The notes under the pieces are model-generated. The model made no database searches. It was not told the origin of the DNA and was given only the letters and a program-made list of their open reading frames with translations. From a virus, in the IMG/VR virus record IMGVR_UViG_3300027793_000055, positions 123,751 through 187,750 of that record: a stretch of DNA of 64,000 bases; one strand, given 5' to 3'. Shown here piece by piece: positions 47,079 through 54,725 of this stretch. Both the position numbers and the translations under genes were made by a program. Within the stretch, counting starts at the first letter, position 1. Every line of letters starts with the position of its first letter.

Positions 47079-47891
47079 TCAGGCTTTTTTAAGTTTTTCT
47101 GCTACTTTAGCAGCAACTTTCTTTACGAGATCTTGCTTAGTTAAGGCTGGTTTTTTTGATTCCATAAGACGACCTTTAACACGTTTTACGGTTTCAGCTA
47201 CGATTGCTTCAAGTGCAGCTTCATCAAGAGCACCCTCTTCATCTTCTGAATCCATTTCTGGTTCCATTTCTGGTTCCATTTCAACTTCAGTTTCTTCACC
47301 TTCATCTTCTACTGAAATAACGTCAGCAGCACCTGGAACTTTTTCAGTAATAACACGAATAAGTTCTTTTACAAGACCTTCAACATCAAGACCACCAGCA
47401 CCCATATCACCTTCTGGTGCAGCATCCATTTCTGGTGCTTCAACATCTTCTGAGCCTTCTTCTGGCATATCTTCTTCTTTTACAAGACCTTTGCCACTTG
47501 AACCATTTTTGGATGATTTACTGGCTGGTGACATTTTTGCACCACCCTTGGTCTTTACTTTGCCAACAAGTGCTTTTGCTTCATTTACACCTTCTGGTGC
47601 TCTTTCATCTGCTCTGCGATCTTGAGCATCAAATGGCATTTGACCGCCACCTTCTTCAAGTTCTTCTTTACCTTCTTCTAAATCTTCAACTTCTTCTTCT
47701 AGTCTTTCACCTTCTGAATCTGAAGATTCTTCCACCTTCTTTTTGCCATAGACTTCTTTTACATCTTTCTTGGCTTCTTCAAGATCTTTTTGTTCTTCAC
47801 TTTCTTTCAAAAATGAATTTGTTAATGGCTGCAATCCTGCAATTTTCATAAATTTGCGAACTGCTTGTTCTTCTAATAATTTCTTTGACAT
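47079..47891 (-). CDS. Acidic virion-type protein
   Basis: A 270-residue protein starting MSKKLLEEQAVRKFMKIAGL, an N-terminal motif of marine phage virion-associated proteins. The middle is very acidic (EMEPEMEPEMDSEDEE), and the C-terminus is basic (KKVAAKVAEKLKKA). It may be a scaffold- or decoration-like protein. Confidence 0.75.
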   Translation of the reverse strand: MSKKLLEEQAVRKFMKIAGLQPLTNSFLKESEEQKDLEEAKKDVKEVYGKKKVEESSDSEGERLEEEVEDLEEGKEELEEGGGQMPFDAQDRRADERAPEGVNEAKALVGKVKTKGGAKMSPASKSSKNGSSGKGLVKEEDMPEEGSEDVEAPEMDAAPEGDMGAGGLDVEGLVKELIRVITEKVPGAADVISVEDEGEETEVEMEPEMEPEMDSEDEEGALDEAALEAIVAETVKRVKGRLMESKKPALTKQDLVKKVAAKVAEKLKKA

Positions 47892-47956
47892 TACTAAACT
47901 CCTTTTTTTAACAGTAAATCATAATTAAATAGTGTGCTTTTAGTGAAAATCCCTGT

Positions 47957-48421
47957 TTATTTGTCTTTTAGGTCAATTGAACGTTGAATTTCACGCATTT
48001 CTCTCATTAACTGAGATTGTTCACGAATAACAATTCGCTGACTTTCTAACATTTCTTCTAGTAAACGTGTTTGTAGTTCACTATTTTTTGCAATAGCTGC
48101 AACTGCTCTTGCATTGTCACGTAATACATTTTCAAGACTTTGACGAATATACCAAACTTTAACACCATCTTGATCGTCTTTATCGTGCCATTCATAAAGC
48201 GTATGAGTTTGTTTTGCAACACTATCGATCTTACTTTTAAGATCTTTTGTTTCTACAACAACCGTATTCATCTGCTCAGAAATACTTTTTAATTTTATTT
48301 CGCTGCTTTGTAGATTTTTATTGCTTAAAAAAGCAAATACTTCTCTTGCCACAACTAATACCAAAGCTGCCAAAAGACCAACAACTGTAAGTTCACTGCT
48401 ACCCATAACTGATGGTGTCAT
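47957..48421 (-). CDS. Membrane protein with coiled coil
   Basis: A 154-residue protein with one N-terminal membrane segment (LTVVGLLAALVLVVAREVFA) and a long coiled coil. It could be a holin-, antiholin- or spanin-type membrane protein, but no motif decides this. Confidence 0.7.
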   Translation of the reverse strand: MTPSVMGSSELTVVGLLAALVLVVAREVFAFLSNKNLQSSEIKLKSISEQMNTVVVETKDLKSKIDSVAKQTHTLYEWHDKDDQDGVKVWYIRQSLENVLRDNARAVAAIAKNSELQTRLLEEMLESQRIVIREQSQLMREMREIQRSIDLKDK

Positions 48422-48444
48422 AAAAAGTACCTCAAATACTATAA

Positions 48445-48684
48445 TTAGTCTTCAAGTACCTTCATTCCTTTTTTTATCTTACGTACTGCATTATCTTCAA
48501 TTTGCTTGATTCGCACAAAGGATACACCAAGACGATCAGCTATCTGACGTAAAGTCATTGGTCCATTCTTTTTTATTGCTATTAGATCACAATTATGATC
48601 TTCTGAATGTTCAATCCAATTCTTACATTCTTTAAAAGGACAATCAACACTAAGTTCTAAACATTTTTCTGAGCATTCTTTCAT
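48445..48684 (-). CDS. Sigma region-4-like DNA-binding protein
   Basis: A 79-residue protein. The C-terminal 40 residues (MTLRQIADRLGVSFVRIKQI then EDNAVRKI) match sigma70 region 4.2, which contacts the -35. The N-terminal part has CxxxC and CPFKEC sites like the cysteine-bearing sigma-4 proteins of deltaproteobacterial phages and genomes. It may alter host RNA polymerase choice. Confidence 0.75.
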   Translation of the reverse strand: MKECSEKCLELSVDCPFKECKNWIEHSEDHNCDLIAIKKNGPMTLRQIADRLGVSFVRIKQIEDNAVRKIKKGMKVLED

Positions 48685-49016
48685 TTGTCATCCTCAAATA
48701 AGTCATAGATATCTTCAATTTCATTTTGATTTAATTTAAACTGTCTACCAACAAGACGCATCTTTTCTCTCTCTTTTTTGATAATCTCTGTACGATACTT
48801 AAATCGTTCCTCTTTAACTGCCTCATCGATTATTTGTAGCAGCCTATCATCATCACGAAGAAAAGCATCAATTAAGATATGAAAAAATCTACGAAAAGAT
48901 ACGTTCTCATGTTTCGCTTTAAGCAAAAAATCTGCATACATTTTTTCCGGAAATCTTAAATGTACCTGTCGTAAATTCTTAATTTCCTGTTGAATTATTG
49001 ATGATTGCTCTGTCAT
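48681..49016 (-). CDS. Possible ribbon-helix-helix protein
   Basis: A 111-residue protein (VHLRFPEKMYADFLLKAKHE...RRFFHILIDAFLRDDD), fitting a ribbon-helix-helix DNA-binding pattern. The remaining helix is highly charged. Coupled to the sigma-4-like gene by a 4-nt overlap, so both may act as regulators. Confidence 0.6.
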   Translation of the reverse strand: MTEQSSIIQQEIKNLRQVHLRFPEKMYADFLLKAKHENVSFRRFFHILIDAFLRDDDRLLQIIDEAVKEERFKYRTEIIKKEREKMRLVGRQFKLNQNEIEDIYDLFEDDK

Positions 49017-49024
49017 TATTTATA

Positions 49025-50062
49025 TTATTTCTTATTTAAGATATGTGTATAGCTCTCGGAAGCACCGGCACTTGTCTGTTGAATAAACTGTATTTTACCA
49101 GCAAGTTCATGGAAATTCCTTGCACCAGCATATGAATAGCCACTTTGAATATTTCCACGAATATCTTGAAGAATGTTTACAACTGAACCTTTGTGTTTGA
49201 TAAAGGTTGAAATACCTTCTGGTGCTGAACTTTTACCGCGCCAATCAGTTTGTGCTTCACGAGAAGCCATACCACGATAGTTCTTCATCTTTACACCATT
49301 ACCATCAGTAAAAGTTTCTCCTGGACTTTCATCTGTTCCAGCAAGCATACTTCCACACATTACAAAGTGAGCACCGGCAGCAAATGCTTTTACCATATCT
49401 CCACTATTCTTGATACCACCATCTACAATAAGTTTTGTTTTTCCACTCTTATATGCCTGTGTTTGGACACAATCAAAAATAGCAGAAAGATTAGGAACAC
49501 CAAAACCGGTTTGTAGGCGTGTTGAACAAATTGATCCCCCACCTATACCAACACGGATACTATCTGCACCCCAATCACTTAAATCTTGGAAAGCCTTTCC
49601 AGTTGCCACATTTCCAGCCATAAGATGAAATGCATTGCGACTTGGATGGTTTTTTATCTTTTCTATTGCTTCCTTGACATTTTGATGATGACCATGTGCA
49701 ACATCAATACAAATAATATCAACACCACATTTTACTAGTTCGTGAGTTCTTTCATAAAAGTCACCAGTTGAACCAACGGCAGCGCCAACAAACTTAACAC
49801 CTTTATTTTTTGCTTCCCATACAAGTTTTGCTTGCTGTTCAAGAGAGTTGTAACGATGAATAATACCAACACCTCCCGCTGCCGACATAGCAAGTGCCAT
49901 ATCAACTTCTGTAACAGTATCCATTGGTGATGAAATAACTGGAAGTGATAATTGAATACTTGGTCCTAAATTAAGTGATAGATCGACCTCACTTCGGCTC
50001 ACAATAGAACTAAATTTTGGAACCAACAATACGTCATCAAAGGTTAGAGATTTCTGGAACAT
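49025..50062 (-). CDS. IMP dehydrogenase / GMP reductase family enzyme
   Basis: A 345-residue TIM-barrel enzyme lacking the CBS domains of bacterial IMPDH. The active-site loop GIGGGSICSTR holds the catalytic Cys, and LSLPVISSPMDTVTE and GTDESPGETF are family blocks. The short length is like GMPR, while the loop is closer to IMPDH, so the direction (IMP to XMP or GMP to IMP) cannot be fixed from sequence. PurA is encoded 4 kb downstream. Confidence 0.9.
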   Translation of the reverse strand: MFQKSLTFDDVLLVPKFSSIVSRSEVDLSLNLGPSIQLSLPVISSPMDTVTEVDMALAMSAAGGVGIIHRYNSLEQQAKLVWEAKNKGVKFVGAAVGSTGDFYERTHELVKCGVDIICIDVAHGHHQNVKEAIEKIKNHPSRNAFHLMAGNVATGKAFQDLSDWGADSIRVGIGGGSICSTRLQTGFGVPNLSAIFDCVQTQAYKSGKTKLIVDGGIKNSGDMVKAFAAGAHFVMCGSMLAGTDESPGETFTDGNGVKMKNYRGMASREAQTDWRGKSSAPEGISTFIKHKGSVVNILQDIRGNIQSGYSYAGARNFHELAGKIQFIQQTSAGASESYTHILNKK

Positions 50063-50327
50063 TTTCTTTCCTTTCGTTAAAATTAGTAATCATTTTCTGT
50101 AATGATTTCTGTGCCTTATCCCAGCACTCTGGACAATAAACTTTTACACTCTGTTCGGCATTTTTTACAACGACAAACCAGCTTTGTACCTGTTGTTTAT
50201 TCTTTCTGTCAAAGGCTGTTTCACAAGTATAACACTGATCGGGAAGCCTGTCAAACATATTCAGCTTTTGATTTAAATCTTTTTTTTGTTCTTTATGGGT
50301 TTGTTTATTTGGTTCTATTTTTTTCAT
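50037..50327 (-). CDS. Zinc-ribbon protein
   Basis: A 96-residue protein with CYTC (about 32-35) and CPEC (about 65-68), a two-CxxC zinc ribbon, with a Lys-rich N-terminus. It overlaps both neighbours. DNA or RNA binding is possible. Confidence 0.7.
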   Translation of the reverse strand: MKKIEPNKQTHKEQKKDLNQKLNMFDRLPDQCYTCETAFDRKNKQQVQSWFVVVKNAEQSVKVYCPECWDKAQKSLQKMITNFNERKENVPEISNL

Positions 50328-51021
50328 TGTTTATTCTTTCTAGAGATTTCTGATAATATTCCTCACTTATCTCCGTACCAATAAAACTTCTTTCGTTTCT
50401 TATGCAGGAAATAGCGGTTGTTGATGAACCGGCAAAAGGATCACAAACAATATCACCAATATTTGAATGTTTTTTAACAAGATCAGAGAATAGATCTACA
50501 GATTTTTGAGTTGGATGAAATCTATCTTTACCGTGGTAAATGGGATAAGAATAAATTCCATTATCATACTCGCTATTAAAAGTTGGTTTTGATTTTTTGA
50601 TTGCCAAAACAGCTACTTCTCTTGCGTTTGTTAAATAATTAATTTTAGAATTAATAGGTACCGGATTTGTCTTAACCCATTCAAGAAATCTTATTTGTTT
50701 AAATTTATTTGCTTCATATTCTTCTTTTAGTTCCTGAATTTTCCAAAGATCATAAAAGATAATACTGGTGCCTGTTGGTTTTAGAATTCTGTGAATTTCT
50801 GATAGAATTGATTTAAGATCTAATTGTTTTTCATCCCATTCACCAAATTCATAACTCATCTTAAATCTTTCAATTGTTTTCTCGCCTTTACTAGCAAGAA
50901 AACCAGTCTTTCTAGATATAAGATATGGTGGATCTGTCAATACTAAATCAACACTGTTATCTGGAATCTTTTTAAGAAACTCTAGACAGTCTAAATTATA
51001 TAAGTCACACTTTTGTGGCAT
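50305..51021 (-). CDS. Beta-class DNA methyltransferase
   Basis: The protein has 238 residues from MPQKCDLYNLDCLEFL (ATG at 51021). DPPY (30-33) comes before FAGSSTT (196-202), the order of beta-class N6-adenine or N4-cytosine methyltransferases such as DpnA or YhdJ; RFHPTQKS fits the conserved TQKP block. It overlaps the 51005-51520 nuclease candidate by 17 nt. The target sequence is unknown. Confidence 0.9.
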   Translation of the reverse strand: MPQKCDLYNLDCLEFLKKIPDNSVDLVLTDPPYLISRKTGFLASKGEKTIERFKMSYEFGEWDEKQLDLKSILSEIHRILKPTGTSIIFYDLWKIQELKEEYEANKFKQIRFLEWVKTNPVPINSKINYLTNAREVAVLAIKKSKPTFNSEYDNGIYSYPIYHGKDRFHPTQKSVDLFSDLVKKHSNIGDIVCDPFAGSSTTAISCIRNERSFIGTEISEEYYQKSLERINNEKNRTK

Positions 51022-51520
51022 ATTTGTAAATTTCTCCAGTGGATATTGTAGCACCAAGACGTGGATCTTTCAACGGCTTATTTGAAGTTTTCATTTTCAT
51101 AAACTTCTTTTTTAGTTTTGGCAACAATATTTCATAAACCTGAGTACCGCTCATCTTCCACGTTTCAACAATATTACCATTTTTATCAAAGCGAGAATAA
51201 AAGTGTTCCTCGTAACACAGGATTTTTTCTTCTTTCAGATATTTTTCTTGCTCTTCCCAAGTTTCTAGAACAGAAATACCATTATATGTTGCATTTATTT
51301 TATCACTAATTGTTGATTTATATTCAACTTTTTTACCTTCAGAATTAAAGGCATCTGCACCAGAATACGTTTGTGCTACTGTATGACCAAATTTAAATGC
51401 TTGATATATCTCTTTTCCACGAGCATAAGAAAAAGGATCACCAACACCATTTTCATAACATATTTTAGTTAATTTTTCAAAAAGTTCAACATACTGTTCT
51501 TTAAACGAACTCGTTGTCAT
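51005..51520 (-). CDS. PD-(D/E)XK nuclease, restriction endonuclease candidate
   Basis: A 171-residue protein with GADAFNSEGKKVEYKS, giving D56 and E66-x-K68, the PD-(D/E)XK catalytic triad spacing. The overlap with a methyltransferase gene is the arrangement expected of a restriction-modification pair. It lacks obvious homology to a named enzyme here, so the specificity and activity are unknown. The alternative is a phage host-DNA-degrading nuclease with a protecting methylase. Confidence 0.7.
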   Translation of the reverse strand: MTTSSFKEQYVELFEKLTKICYENGVGDPFSYARGKEIYQAFKFGHTVAQTYSGADAFNSEGKKVEYKSTISDKINATYNGISVLETWEEQEKYLKEEKILCYEEHFYSRFDKNGNIVETWKMSGTQVYEILLPKLKKKFMKMKTSNKPLKDPRLGATISTGEIYKYATKV

Positions 51521-51818
51521 TTTGTATCTCTTTCTCTATTGTTCTTAAGTTATCAATAAATTTTTTAATATGACCTGCTGAATATCTAGATATTGGTTCT
51601 TCATAGTCACACCACAAAATGGTATATGATGTACTATCGATAAAGGTTTCTTTATAGAGTTGATAGTACTTATCTTCCAAATTTATTGGCTCAGTATTTA
51701 TTATTAGACCAAAAGTATATATTTTTTCGAAATCTTCCGGTTTCGCATCAAATATATTTATATTATTTTTTGGCCTTGTATGAATATCTACAACTAGTTG
51801 TCCTATTTGATACAACAC
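51501..51818 (-). CDS. SH3-like family protein, long variant
   Basis: A 105-residue protein with a GTG (or TTG) start and IGQLVVDI. The start codon lies in the CACTCTA...TAGAGTG hairpin (51816-51836). It is first after the promoter at 51859-51887. The function is unknown. Confidence 0.6.
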   Translation of the reverse strand: MLYQIGQLVVDIHTRPKNNINIFDAKPEDFEKIYTFGLIINTEPINLEDKYYQLYKETFIDSTSYTILWCDYEEPISRYSAGHIKKFIDNLRTIEKEIQNDNEFV

Positions 51819-51858
51819 TCTACTTTAATTAGAGTGATATCTACTCAAACTCAAGAGT

Positions 51859-51887
51859 AGGATAGCGTACCTATCTCAAAAAGTCAA
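51859..51887 (-). promoter_or_regulatory. Sigma70 promoter
   Basis: TTGACT (51882-51887), 17 nt, TATCCT (51859-51864). It drives the SH3-like, nuclease and methyltransferase genes. Confidence 0.75.
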
Positions 51888-52378
51888 GTCATTTTGTTGG
51901 TCATGCTTTTCATTTGTGGTTGAACTGGAGTTTTACTTGGACCGCTAAACTCTATAATGATTGATGGAAATGGAGCACTATTTTTACTACCACCAAACTT
52001 CAATCTTCCACGAATAAATGTTATACTTTTACAAACAAATGGATCAAAACAAAACTCATGTATCCACTTACTATCCATTCTTGCTGGGACAAGAAGAATA
52101 CTTGTTGTGCCGTTGCTAAATGCTTCGTGATATGCTTTGCTTACCCATTCATATGTGCTACTGTATGGTGGATTGATAAAGACTGTTTCTCCACTCCAAC
52201 TTTGTGATAAGCCATTTTGTGCTTGTGTATAGTGTTTGGCACATTTATTATTTGTTCCATCACTTGCAGGATCAAGTGTAAAATTGTAGGTTTTATTTAG
52301 CTTATCAAATAACCATTGTGGTGTAGCCCACTCATCACTTTTGCTACTAAAAAGCACATTCATATCATTTTTGTTCAT
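51884..52378 (-). CDS. dam: Phage DNA adenine methyltransferase (Dam, PF05869-like)
   Basis: A 164-residue protein: DEWATPQWLFDKLNKTYNFT, LDPASDGTNNKC, FINPPYS (NPPY 69-72). This is the small phage N6-adenine methyltransferase family. Its specificity is not fixed by the family, although GATC is one known target. The window has phased GATC sites in promoters, so the question matters. Confidence 0.9.
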   Translation of the reverse strand: MNKNDMNVLFSSKSDEWATPQWLFDKLNKTYNFTLDPASDGTNNKCAKHYTQAQNGLSQSWSGETVFINPPYSSTYEWVSKAYHEAFSNGTTSILLVPARMDSKWIHEFCFDPFVCKSITFIRGRLKFGGSKNSAPFPSIIIEFSGPSKTPVQPQMKSMTNKMT

Positions 52379-52424
52379 ATAATATCCTATTAAAAATATT
52401 ATATTACTTAAAAAAACAAAAATT

Positions 52425-53123
52425 TTAAGCTATTTTTTTTAATAATTCTCTTGTTTGTTGCCAACCTTCTACATGTACAATAATAGAACCGGGTATTTCA
52501 AGACTGGCTATAGCTATATTTCTATCATTACCTCCGGTTGCCACGCGATCACCAAAAAAAGCTACTGGTCCTGTTATGTGTTTTAAAACTTGCTCTTTTC
52601 CTGTTCCTCTTGGATATATATCAATTGATATCTGGCCACCGGTATCAAATTGTAATTCTTTATAAACTGGTGCTAAAACTGTTTCAATGAGTTTATTTCT
52701 TTCATTTGATGTTTTTTCCCACTCTACATAATCCAAACGCTGTTGAAGTGTGCAGTTTCTACCAATAGTAGAAAAATTTACCATACCATTACGTATTTCT
52801 ATGTGCTGGCCGGCTTTATGTGGTACTTTAGATGCTGCCACAAGAGCTTCTAACGAATCTAACAGATTTTGTGGTGGCTGCCAAACATTATTAGCAACCA
52901 TCTCTCCATCAATATAAGTTTCATTACCAGAACAAGAAAATACGGCTTGACAAGCTTTTAGTATTTTTTCTGGTAATTGTTCTTGTAGCTTCTTGTAATC
53001 TGAACCAGATACAAGATAAACCTTATTTTTCAAAGTAAACTGGAAGAATTCTTCTATAAATTCAGCCTTCATTGGAAGCCGATTTGGAGTTAAAGTACCA
53101 TCAACATCAAATAAAAAATTCAT
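52425..53123 (-). CDS. Phosphomannomutase (eukaryotic-type, HAD family)
   Basis: A 232-residue HAD-fold enzyme with FDVDGTLTPNR, MVNFSTIGRNC, GGQISIDIYPRG and FFGDRVATGGND blocks of the PMM2-type group. It turns mannose-6-phosphate into mannose-1-phosphate. With the cupin at 2.9-3.3 kb it could feed a GDP-mannose or glycan route for phage DNA or host surface. The family is unusual in phages. Confidence 0.9.
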   Translation of the reverse strand: MNFLFDVDGTLTPNRLPMKAEFIEEFFQFTLKNKVYLVSGSDYKKLQEQLPEKILKACQAVFSCSGNETYIDGEMVANNVWQPPQNLLDSLEALVAASKVPHKAGQHIEIRNGMVNFSTIGRNCTLQQRLDYVEWEKTSNERNKLIETVLAPVYKELQFDTGGQISIDIYPRGTGKEQVLKHITGPVAFFGDRVATGGNDRNIAIASLEIPGSIIVHVEGWQQTRELLKKIA

Positions 53124-53124
53124 A

Positions 53125-53229
53125 CTATTTTTTCCTATGCAAATAACCTATTATTTGCTCAAACAAAGAAACCGCTATATAAATAGCGGTTAATAAGTAA
53201 AGAGGAATCTCTTTAAAAAACTGTATCAT
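53125..53229 (-). CDS. 34-residue membrane micropeptide
   Basis: MIQFFKEIPLYLLTAIYIAV then SLFEQIIGYLHRKK: a single hydrophobic segment with basic ends. It starts in the dUTPase stop (ATGA) and ends one base before the PMM start, so it is part of the operon. A hairpin AACCGCTAT/ATAGCGGTT (53170-53191) lies inside it. Confidence 0.6.
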   Translation of the reverse strand: MIQFFKEIPLYLLTAIYIAVSLFEQIIGYLHRKK

Positions 53230-53699
53230 TTTTTATCTGTACTACCTAAAGCACCTGTACCACGATTTGAAATGGTAATTGGGTAATAATCATACAAGTC
53301 TGGCTTATCGCCTGTTTGTTCAAATGCTTTAAAATGAACAACAGGAATTAGTACAGCTTGTGCAATTTTATCACCCTTCTTCAAGGTTTGTGGACCGACA
53401 CCAACATTATGTAGATTCACAAATACCTCACCATCATATCCACTATCTACAACACAAGCACCAACAAGCAGTGAACGCTTTGCAGCAACACCAGAACGGT
53501 TTTTGATTTCTAGCATATAACCGTGTGGTACACCAAAACGACAACCTGTTTGTAATAGAGCACAGCGACCTGGATCAATTACAACCTCTTCACCATTTGG
53601 TGGATTGAAGAACAGATCCAAACCAGCATCACTTGGATTGGCACGTTCTGGTACAATTACATCTGGACGTGTTTTAGCAAATTCAATAATAAGACCCAT
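53226..53699 (-). CDS. dut: dUTPase
   Basis: A 157-residue trimeric-type dUTPase with all five motifs: DAGLDLFF, GYMLEIKNRSG, VVDSGYDGEVF, GDKIAQAV and the C-terminal RGTGALGST. It removes dUTP and supplies dUMP for ThyX at 60.8 kb. Part of a nucleotide gene cluster. Confidence 0.95.
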   Translation of the reverse strand: MGLIIEFAKTRPDVIVPERANPSDAGLDLFFNPPNGEEVVIDPGRCALLQTGCRFGVPHGYMLEIKNRSGVAAKRSLLVGACVVDSGYDGEVFVNLHNVGVGPQTLKKGDKIAQAVLIPVVHFKAFEQTGDKPDLYDYYPITISNRGTGALGSTDKK

Positions 53700-53723
53700 T
53701 ATAATCCTCTTCTTTCTTAGAAA

Positions 53724-54722
53724 TCAAATATCGTTTGGTGTAAAAGAAAATTTAACATCTGCGATAGTCTTGCAGTTTTTCTCTACTGTATCTTTTACTA
53801 CAGTCATAAATGTTTGTTTATTGCCAAGATTTACTGTTTTATTATCAATTATAATATTCCAGCAATCAAGTTGTTCTAAAATATCTACCTTGTTAATTAT
53901 TAGATCAGTGGCACCATTGATTCTAACGGCTTTTATTAATTTAGTAATATCTAGAAAATTAACTTGTCGTGGTCTTCCAGTTGTTGCACCAAATTCCTGA
54001 CCAATCTTCCGAATATCTCTTAATACTTGCAAATCAGGTTCAAACTGTTTTGCACCAACATATGTATCATATGCTTTTGCAACACCAATTACTTTTCGTA
54101 CACTCTGTGGTGGAATACCATTTAACATAGCACCAGCCGTCGTACAATGTGAGGATGTAACATAAGGATAATCGCCCCAATCAATATCTAGATGAAATCC
54201 TTGTGCTCCTTCAAAAAGTACTTTAGCATCTGGATGGGTATTAAAGAATTCTTCGTAGATATCAATTGATTTAATACCTCTCAGTCCATCTTCAAAACGT
54301 AAGCCCTTGCGATCATATTTATCACGATATGCAGGACCATTACCACGTTTTGTGGTACCAATTTTTGTATCTAAACTATCTTCATGAAGATGCATACCAG
54401 TAATTAAATTGGTACGCTTATCAACAAACAGCAATTCTCGTACTTTAATACCAGCAGCTTCCAGTTCTTTCATTTCTTCTTCTAAAAGACCTGTATTTAC
54501 AACACAACCTGGTCCAATAATAGATTTAACACCTTGTACAACACCTGTTGGAATAGCGTGTGTTACAAGTTTTTTACCATCCTTATAAATGGTGTGGCCG
54601 GCATTATGTGAGCCGTTAAACCGCACACAATGTGTGTATCCACCATTCTTTAGTAGTGTGTTAGTAACTTTACCTTTACCTTCATCACCGAAACTCAAAC
54701 CTAAAATAATATCAGCAATCAT
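53724..54722 (-). CDS. purA: Adenylosuccinate synthetase (short, PurA/PurZ family)
   Basis: A 332-residue protein, about 100 residues shorter than bacterial PurA, like archaeal forms and phage PurZ. FGDEGKGK (Asp13 kept), GSHNAGHT, GTTKRGNGPAY, YPYVTSSH and GATTGRPRQ blocks are clear. The kept Asp argues for ordinary IMP use; classical PurZ has Ser there. It could make AMP from IMP while the IMPDH/GMPR gene works the other branch. Confidence 0.9.
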   Translation of the reverse strand: MIADIILGLSFGDEGKGKVTNTLLKNGGYTHCVRFNGSHNAGHTIYKDGKKLVTHAIPTGVVQGVKSIIGPGCVVNTGLLEEEMKELEAAGIKVRELLFVDKRTNLITGMHLHEDSLDTKIGTTKRGNGPAYRDKYDRKGLRFEDGLRGIKSIDIYEEFFNTHPDAKVLFEGAQGFHLDIDWGDYPYVTSSHCTTAGAMLNGIPPQSVRKVIGVAKAYDTYVGAKQFEPDLQVLRDIRKIGQEFGATTGRPRQVNFLDITKLIKAVRINGATDLIINKVDILEQLDCWNIIIDNKTVNLGNKQTFMTVVKDTVEKNCKTIADVKFSFTPNDI

Positions 54723-54725
54723 TAA

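Noticed and set aside
53724-54722. PurZ and therefore a 2-aminoadenine genome
   Set aside because: The critical residue is Asp, not Ser, and no MazZ- or DatZ-like gene is visible; kept only as an open question.
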